The position numbers were made by a program, and so were the translations under genes. Source: Laburnicola sp. R22_1 (taxonomy: Eukaryota; Ascomycota; Dothideomycetes; Pleosporales; Didymosphaeriaceae). Taken from it: a stretch of DNA of 64,000 nt. This document shows positions 57,426 to 64,000 of this stretch, piece by piece (within the stretch, counting starts at the first letter, position 1; the number at the start of each line of letters is the position of its first letter). Location of the stretch: positions 496,001-560,000 of the forward strand of contig JACONQ010000002.1 of the NCBI GenBank assembly GCA_014281115.1, read 5' to 3'. The notes below the pieces were generated by a model. That model was given only the letters and a program-made list of their open reading frames with translations, searched no databases and was not told where the DNA came from.

Positions 57426-59209
57426 AGCTAGCGGACCGGGTTTCGAGTCACCCGGGGTTTCAACTCACTGACCCGAAATCAGCCATCCACATGAAAATCG
57501 GGTTTATTCTCTCAACAGAGTTATAATTGCCACTCTGTACACATAGACTGAAGCGTTTGAGCTGCTGTTTCAGCTGCTACTCTTTCTGCAGCCCGTTCCT
57601 CAGCATTGCTCTCTCGTTGTGCCTCAAGAAGCCGTGAGGCCTGTACGGCAACTATAATTGTATCTATCTCTGCAAAGCGTTCATTTGGATTTACATGAAC
57701 TTTCTTTCGTGGTTGTTGAGGCTTAAGAGCCTTAAGTTGACTATGAAGTCTCTTATTCTCTGTTTCAAACTGTGCTGCCCGTGTATTTACTACTGCAAGT
57801 GCCTTGCCCACTTTTTCAAAGAACTGATGAGTCTTGCGCCCAACACTCTCAACCTTGTGAAGCTGTCTCTGAGCTACAAAGACCGCACGAGGTCCGTAAG
57901 GAGTAGAGAGATAGTTCTGAGTAGGTTGAGGTTAATTCTGGGAAGGTGGCGTGATAGGTCTTTGAGATACCTGAGATGAGTTGACTACCCGGTCAATATT
58001 AAATGGACAGATACCTGCAGTAGCCCATCCTGCTCGTATAACTCTCTTAGTGATTGCGCGCTCTTTTGCGTGATAATAAGCTGTAATAAAGCGCTCTTTT
58101 TTAATAGGCGCTGCGTTATTAAGATACAAGAGAGCCTAGATCTGCTGCCAGTAGAATCTCTTCACAACTGAGAATACTAAGAGATCCAGAGGCTGTAGGA
58201 CATGAGAAGAATAAGCAGGCAGAAACAGAAGATAGACTTTGTTCTGTTTGCAGGCCCATAGGAATTCTAGGCTAATATAGCTGCCGTGGCCATCCAGAAT
58301 TAGCATCCTCTAACGATTGTGTAATGGAGCTGTCTTAGGCAGAAATACCCGCTGCAACCACTCAGCTCCTATTGTATTTGATGTCTAGCCATTCTTAGAG
58401 GTTGTATAAAGCCAATTAGGAATTGTCGCAGGAAACTAGGTACTCTGTAGGTTCTTCCCTTTGAATATGACTGAACAGCGCAGTTTCTTGCCCATAGCCG
58501 ACACGCACTCGATTATTAATGCCCACTCGCGGTTCTCTGGCGACTGATGGTAAGCCTTCTTTTTCTGACTGTCTGCGAGTACTCTGGTGTTGGCACATAC
58601 ACCTAAGGCCTTCCCAGTCTCATCCATATTCCATGTATCCTCAGCTCTTATACCCAGCCTCGTACGAGTCCTCTCAAAGAGCTCAAGAAACGCGCGTATC
58701 TGTGCTGGTGTTGCTCCCTCAGCTCGAGCAGCTTCAATCTTTCGACCTACAACAGATGCGACGCGTGCGTTGCGCTTAAGGAAGGCAGCCATCCAATGCT
58801 TGCCTACGGGTCTGTGGTCTCCATTCATCCGGAGGATTCGGTTCGCCATTTCTCGTGCGCGTGCGTGTGAGGGAGGAAAAGCTCGCGCGTCTTCTTCAAG
58901 TATCCATTGTACGAGAAAGTCCTCCTGCTCTGGAGTCAATCTTTGCTGGTATACGTGGCTGGTTTGGCTGTTCTGTGTGCCTCGTACACGAGCAGAGAAC
59001 GTAGCTTGAGGGATATTGTAGGCCTTTGCAGCAGCTCTTTGACTCTGGAAAACACCAGCATTAAGATCGCGGATAGCTGCTTGGATAGATTCTTCACGCG
59101 TGTCCATTTTGGCAGTGTGGGTGGCGAGAAAACACGTGTTTTGATGAGGGTGTTGGGTTATGATGAGTGAGTTGAAACCCCGGGTGACTCGAAACCCGGT
59201 CCGCTAGCT
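57426..59209 (-). mobile_element. Fot1/pogo-type transposon, copy 2
   Basis: The 1,784-bp element has perfect 44-bp terminal inverted repeats (57426-57469 and 59166-59209) starting AGCTAGCGGACCGGGTTTC, flanked by TA on both sides (57424-57425 and 59210-59211). The minus strand carries a psq/CENP-B-type DDE transposase with stops. Its ends and protein differ from copy 1 at 26920, so it is a different family of the same group. The intact ends suggest a fairly recent insertion. Confidence 0.93.
57521..59107 (-). pseudogene. Fot1/pogo transposase with in-frame stops
   Basis: The start at 59107 reads MDTREESIQAAIRDLNAGVF, a psq-type helix-turn-helix, followed by a CENP-B HTH (GKHWMAAFLKRNARVASVVG) and the first catalytic block EDTWNMDETGKALG. 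The frame is open for 223 codons, then hits TAG after NLQST, where a Trp is expected. Further blocks continue in frame with more stops: LILDGHGSYISLEF (second Asp), AGWATAGICPFN, and a coiled-coil end (TENKRLHSQLKALKPQQ). Stops at former Trp and Gln codons fit mild RIP. Some truncated DNA-binding product remains possible. Confidence 0.88.
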
Positions 59210-59258
59210 TATATAGTCCTTAATTCAATGCGATTATATGGTCCTTAATTCAATGCGA
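59209..59258 (+). repeat. 25-bp tandem duplication at the transposon edge
   Basis: Two adjacent copies of TTATAT(A/G)GTCCTTAATT plus CAATGCGA abut the right end of Fot1 copy 2, differing by one transition. Confidence 0.75.
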
Positions 59259-60912
59259 TCTGCGCACGTATTTTAACACTACCTATTGTTGTTAGCAGCA
59301 GCGACACTATATAATTGTATAGTAAGTATCTAGTAAATAAGATAGCTAGATAATAACAATGTTATTTTACGTGCAAATCCCACTTAGCAGGGCATCTCCG
59401 AGATCTAACTGTATATAGTCAGGAATGCGTGCTGCAGCAGATGGATGCGTGCCATGCAGTCTCGCCCGTACTGGTAGAGCCCAGGGCCGGCTGCGACTCG
59501 CTGCGGAGTCTGGTTTAATTTGCCGAGTCAGCTTCAAACGGTGGTGACGGTTGCTTTTGCCTGGTGTCGTGGCAACAAGTTGGGACGAGAAGGACTCGCC
59601 GCGGGGAGCCCCTGATAAGTAGCAGGTAGGCGAGTGAGCTGTCAGCGCGGGCACGGCGATGCCCGGGGCCTCGTGGCCCATGGCGTACGAGAGGTAGCCA
59701 GCTGGCCTGTGGAAGTTGGGAGGTTGCACGAATGCCGTCTTGCAGGGGGCACGAGTTAACGGGCAGGCCTGTAAGCCGTACACGGGATAGTTGCTCGGCG
59801 GGATCCACATGGCGGCACCACAGAGATCTATCTTGTCAATCGCGGCTTAGTACAAAGATGTATAGAAATCGAATAATCACTATGTTTCACAGTAATCTCA
59901 CAGTAATCGACAAAGTTGTTAAGCGTCAACGCCGGGCATCAAAATCAAAACAACAACAAAGGATCCACCTCATAGTTAGCTGTATACATAGTACTGTAAC
60001 GGTACTGTAAAGCAAAGTTAGCATCTATTTTGGGTGAACCAGCTCACTAATCTGATGGTGCCGCCGCTATGTGGATCCCGCCGAGCAACTATCCTATATA
60101 CGGCTTACAGGCCTGCCTGCTATTATTTAGAGGCCTGCCCATTAACTTGTGCCCTTGCTGGGACGAGTGTGCATGTTCTGGAAAACAATGTGCAGCTAGC
60201 TTGGCGCGTTCCTGGCGCGTGGTTGTTTGTTTATCAAGCGTCTCCTTGGAGCATAGCGCGCCACACGTGCAGTGTGACTGTCCACGGGCGAGGGCGTGGG
60301 AAGTCGGTCGACGGGTGTGCGTCTGCATCCTGCACCGCGGCCCGGCGCTTGTCCACGAGCTGTGCAGAGGGCGGCACGGCGGCCTGCGTGGCGGATTCGA
60401 AGATTCAAGAGGCGGCTCACTCTTGTTTGCTCCCAAGCCTCGCTTCCTGACGCTCGCGCTCCTCGTCGGATCCCGTTGCAACGCTCGAGCCCCCCCGAAC
60501 TTTGTTCTTCTGCTTCACGAGTACTACCGTCTACCTATCCTTCCCACCCCAAACGATTGCTGTGCCAGCCAGCCTGACGGGTGTGCTGCCTACCGGTACG
60601 TTCGCTTTCTGCACCCTCGCCCCGTGCCATCCATTCCTTTGCATGCACCTTGTTTCTTCCGCTTTCTTGCAGCTGCTTCCCCCCGACGCGCGCCTCGTTT
60701 GGCGCCACACTTCACAGCCGTCACCCACAGCAGCAGCTGTGCTCACAGGCTCCCTCACGCCCCCAGCCGCGCTGCACCACCCCGTCTGCACTTCCGACGG
60801 CCGCCCCGACATGTCGCTGGGAACAAACGGCATCTCCGAGAAACCTTCTGCTCCGGCTCCATGAGGCCATGTTCCGCGTCTTTTCTGTCCTCTAGGCCAG
60901 CCACTTGTGCAC
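59212..60912. other. Intergenic region with inverted duplication
   Basis: It lies between Fot1 copy 2 and the TBC gene. The inverted repeat at 59746-60156 is the only structure seen. The last ~400 bases are C/T-rich and likely hold the TBC gene leader. Confidence 0.5.
59746..60156. repeat. Inverted duplication, ~76-bp arm and ~100-bp arm
   Basis: The arm at 59746-59821 reappears inverted at 60056-60156. Each arm, read outward from the other's strand, can encode MWIPPSNYP then YGLQAC. Differences are mostly transitions, plus a 22-bp insertion in the right arm that duplicates AGGCCTGCC. The spacer is ~230 bp. Confidence 0.75.
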
Positions 60913-63900
60913 ATGAGCGAGCCACCCACTAGTAGCCCTCCCACCGGGGCACCCTTCGGCGGCGATTCAGGGACCAACCACGAATCAGGGCCTTCTCGAC
61001 CAAGATACCTTCCCTACCGTCCCGAATACACTCCACCCACCTCACCCCAACTGTCTAATAATCCACATGCACACTCGGCGGTCCGCAAAGGCTTTGGCTC
61101 TGGCAGATCCAGACAACCCGCACAGCTTCAGATGGATGCTGCTGCCCCCGCATACGAACGTCCAGTGTACAGTCCATCGCCCACAGCAAGCCCGCCTCTC
61201 CCGCCCGTGCCTTCGCCCAAGTTCGATCCGCGCTCACGAGCACCATCTCTCCTCCGCCATGCCGCTTTGCCGTCCCCTCTCAACGGTGGCTACCCACGAG
61301 CAGAGCAATCGCAGTCGCCTGCACCCGCTCCGATGATACGGCAGGTAAGCAATCAAAGCGCGACGAGCGATGCTCGTTCCATCTTCAATCCGCTGGCCAG
61401 CAACCCCGTCAACCTCAGCAGTCCGACGTGGGATCCGTTTACAGAGGAAGCACCCGGGCCATTGGTGCAACAGAGGCTTCGTGGGATGACAGCTACGACA
61501 CAATCGAGCTTTCCACCTTACCCGCCGCTGCGGTCAACGGCGTCGATACCAGACTACGGACCTATCCGCGCGAGCGATCGTTCCAATCGCTCGGGGGCCT
61601 ATAAACCTGACCGCGGCGGCCCAAACTGGTCTCACAATGACCACTGCCCTCCGCGCTTCTTTCGCGGTGAAGAATCACGGGCTAGCGTTCGGTCAGGTTG
61701 GACGAATGGGTCTAGCTTTATGGAAGCGAGCGGGACCGAACGAAGCAGCGTGGCTACCGGAAGAAGCTCCATCGTGAGCAGCGACAACTGGGCAAGCACA
61801 TATTCAAGGGGCCGCTCAGAAGAGGATCTCTCGACCGATACACTGCCAACCAGTGTGTCACCAGATGACGAAGATATAATGAGCACAGTGGAGGATGTAA
61901 TTGATTCGTATTTTGACGATTTAGACGGAGATGGCTCTGAGCCTTTTCAGGGAAACGAGGTTGACAAACGCGGCTCGTCTCCGCTCGACTCGGATGTTGG
62001 TGGCCATGACCGCTCCTCAAATTATTCGCAAGAAATAAGTCGTCCAAGCTCGCCACCTTCGTCCAGTCATGGAGAAACCGGTCAGGCCCTAAACGTACCC
62101 AATAGAGAGCTGTCAAGTCGCACAATTCGAGTCACTGCTGGTACATCTGAGCAGCGCGTGTCCGCATCGCAGGTTGGTGACCCGAAATCCTCGGCTGTTT
62201 CGCTAGAAGACGCAGCACCTCGAAGTCCGCAGCTGGACCAACATTTTCAACAGGACAGTCATACCAGCTACGTCGCACAACTGGAACAAGTAAGCCCACT
62301 CGAACTGAGCCACATTCCAACAAATGTCAGCCTAGACCATGAGGTCCAAACACATGATATGGCATGGCAGCGATCAAGCGAAGAATTACCTCGACGAACT
62401 TCAATTGCGATGGTCTCCAAGCGTGCGAGCAAAGCCCTTTCGCGTCCTCGGTTAACTAGCAAGTCTAGTAGCGATAACCAGAAAATGCAGGAGATCCGCA
62501 AAGAGCTCAGCGGCCTCCCACAGATTCCGAGAAGCAAATCGCGGTTGTCGCGTCAAGATTGGGCAGAATTCGAAGGCTACGCGAAACGCCATTCCAAAGG
62601 GCCAAGCGCAGCACTTCGAGCCCTCACACAAGCCTCTGCTACATCACCACCCAAAAAGTCGACACCGTTGCCCGAGGTTGATGAAGATGAAGCATTCCCT
62701 CGCCGCGCGTCCACCAGCATCTTCGATCGCAAAAGTACGCTGTATGATCTCGCCCAATTCCAGCCCGCGCCACCTTCCAAGGCCATGACTACTAATTTTG
62801 GCGACCACAATCCACGAGCGAGACCCTCGGCAGGTTTGAAGAAGTCATCGGCTGTTGAACGGGATCGATACGGCTTCAAGAAAATCACGGACAAGGTTAG
62901 TCTGCAAGAGTACAACACATGGCATGGGAAATATGATGAGTACGTTACCCGCAGGAGGAACAAGTGGATTGCCTTGATGGCGAAGCAGGGGCTCGCCACT
63001 ACAGCTCCTTCACGTTTTCCGGAGCCATGCGACAAGGTCAAACGATATGCCCGGAAAGGCTATCCTCCAGAATGGAGAGGAGAGATGTGGTGGTTCTACT
63101 CGGGTGCTCAAGTCCAAGCGCAAAGGATGTCAGGACTATACCGTTCGCTTGTTGCTCGAGTAGAAAATGGTGAACTCAACAAGGACGATCGCGAATCTAT
63201 CGAACGAGATCTGGACAGAACTTTCCCCGACAACATTCATTTCCGGCCTGACCCGACGTCGGCGCGATTCAGTGATGGCGGCGACGATGAACCCTCCACG
63301 ATTCAGGCCCTCCGCGAGGTCCTGTCCGCTTTTGCCTTGAATAATCCTGGAATTGGATATTGCCAGTCATTAAATTTCATCGCTGGGCTATTGCTTCTCT
63401 TCTTGAAGCAGGACAACGAGCGCGTCTTTGTCCTGCTGACCATCATTACTCAAAATCATCTTCCCGGTGCGCACGCGAGGAACCTCGCTAACACCGAAGT
63501 CAACGTCTTGATGATGTTGATCCGCGACTACCTCCCCAAGGTATGGGCTTCGATCAACGACACGGACCTCGTCAACAGTGGTCTAGGATCTCAGGCCCAC
63601 CCGGAGTCGAAGTTCCAGCGTCAGCCGACCGTTGCCCTTTCGTGCACATCTTGGTTTATGAGCGTCTTTATCGGCGTGCTGCCCATCGAGACTGTGCTTC
63701 GTGTTTGGGATGCTTTCCTCTACGAGGGTCCTCGAGCCTTGTATCGCTACGCTCTCGCAATCTTCAAATTAGGCGAAGGCGAGATTCGGAAATACCGCCC
63801 TGGGGATGGCGAGCTCTTCATGGCCGTACAAAACCTACCGCGACGCTGCATCGACCCCAACACGCTACACGACATTGCCTTTGTCAAAAAAGGCTTCGGC

Positions 63901-64000
63901 AGCCTAACCCAGAATGTCATCGACCAAAAGCGGCAATTCTGGCGCGAACAAAACGAGCGAGCCAAGCGCTCAGCAAGCCAAAAGAATCAACCCCAATTGT
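60913..64000 (+). CDS. TBC-domain Rab GTPase-activating protein (partial)
   Basis: An uninterrupted frame from ATG at 60913 (MSEPPTSSPPTGAPFGGDSG) runs 1,029 codons off the right edge, so the 3' end is missing. The first ~700 residues are disordered, Ser/Pro-rich with acidic patches. The TBC domain starts near 715 (KGYPPEWRGEMWWFYSGAQV). It has the arginine-finger block IERDLDRTFPDN near 762 and the glutamine-finger block NNPGIGYCQSLNFIAG near 812, then VLRVWDAFLYEGPRALYRYA near 935. Both catalytic fingers are present, so it should stimulate GTP hydrolysis on a Rab and act in vesicle traffic. The Rab partner is not evident. A GTAAGC at 61344 could be a donor, but the frame reads through it and no intron is needed. 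Confidence 0.88.
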   Translation, partial: MSEPPTSSPPTGAPFGGDSGTNHESGPSRPRYLPYRPEYTPPTSPQLSNNPHAHSAVRKGFGSGRSRQPAQLQMDAAAPAYERPVYSPSPTASPPLPPVPSPKFDPRSRAPSLLRHAALPSPLNGGYPRAEQSQSPAPAPMIRQVSNQSATSDARSIFNPLASNPVNLSSPTWDPFTEEAPGPLVQQRLRGMTATTQSSFPPYPPLRSTASIPDYGPIRASDRSNRSGAYKPDRGGPNWSHNDHCPPRFFRGEESRASVRSGWTNGSSFMEASGTERSSVATGRSSIVSSDNWASTYSRGRSEEDLSTDTLPTSVSPDDEDIMSTVEDVIDSYFDDLDGDGSEPFQGNEVDKRGSSPLDSDVGGHDRSSNYSQEISRPSSPPSSSHGETGQALNVPNRELSSRTIRVTAGTSEQRVSASQVGDPKSSAVSLEDAAPRSPQLDQHFQQDSHTSYVAQLEQVSPLELSHIPTNVSLDHEVQTHDMAWQRSSEELPRRTSIAMVSKRASKALSRPRLTSKSSSDNQKMQEIRKELSGLPQIPRSKSRLSRQDWAEFEGYAKRHSKGPSAALRALTQASATSPPKKSTPLPEVDEDEAFPRRASTSIFDRKSTLYDLAQFQPAPPSKAMTTNFGDHNPRARPSAGLKKSSAVERDRYGFKKITDKVSLQEYNTWHGKYDEYVTRRRNKWIALMAKQGLATTAPSRFPEPCDKVKRYARKGYPPEWRGEMWWFYSGAQVQAQRMSGLYRSLVARVENGELNKDDRESIERDLDRTFPDNIHFRPDPTSARFSDGGDDEPSTIQALREVLSAFALNNPGIGYCQSLNFIAGLLLLFLKQDNERVFVLLTIITQNHLPGAHARNLANTEVNVLMMLIRDYLPKVWASINDTDLVNSGLGSQAHPESKFQRQPTVALSCTSWFMSVFIGVLPIETVLRVWDAFLYEGPRALYRYALAIFKLGEGEIRKYRPGDGELFMAVQNLPRRCIDPNTLHDIAFVKKGFGSLTQNVIDQKRQFWREQNERAKRSASQKNQPQL

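Noticed and set aside
61344..61349. Intron donor in the TBC gene
   Set aside because: The frame continues through it without stop and no acceptor is needed to keep the protein intact.

Overview
This window looks like nuclear DNA of a filamentous ascomycete. It has short introns with GT..AG ends and CTAAC/CTGAC-type branch sites, a Prp4 kinase, an Sfl1-type HSF regulator, a GH55 glucanase, and AT-rich repeat DNA whose decay looks like repeat-induced point mutation (RIP, C-to-T on either strand). Dothideomycetes is my best guess, by inference only. No prokaryotic, organellar or CRISPR feature was seen.

Layout. Bases 1 to about 17,270 are an AT-rich, gene-free block of nested and decayed repeats: a 2.1-kb foldback-like element with ~287-bp inverted arms (706-2850); a 12.6-kb hAT-like DNA transposon with an exact 8-bp target duplication (2928-15534); inside it a 13-bp minisatellite, a short poly(A)-tailed retroposon and a complete but mutated Ty1/copia element with 186-bp LTRs and a 5-bp target duplication (9638-14747); then a second copy of the short retroposon near 16.6 kb. 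From 17,270 on, composition becomes balanced and genes begin.

Gene-rich arm (17.3-64 kb), left to right: Prp4 kinase (+); a small C2H2 protein (-) divergent from Mcp1 (+); a repeat-bearing hypothetical protein (+); a Fot1/pogo element; a protein with SUMO-interaction-like motifs (-); a tiny three-exon HMG-like protein (-); a Dap1/PGRMC-type heme protein (-); a Pmp3-like membrane protein (+) and a disordered coiled-coil protein (+); a secreted GH55 exo-beta-1,3-glucanase (-); a hotdog thioesterase (-); an inositol monophosphatase (+); a purine phosphoribosyltransferase (-); an F-box protein (-); the Sfl1-type regulator (+); a BTB protein (-); a ubiquitin E2 (+); a second Fot1/pogo element; and a TBC RabGAP (+) running off the right edge.

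The genes do not form an obvious pathway or metabolite cluster; this is ordinary core gene order with two transposons dropped between genes. Exon joins were worked out by hand from reading frames and splice consensus. I did not find a clear new biological system. The observations most worth checking are the nested transposons with exact target duplications, the SINE-like retroposon pair, the poly-C frameshift in the Pmp3-like gene, the SIM-rich protein and the tiny HMG-like gene.
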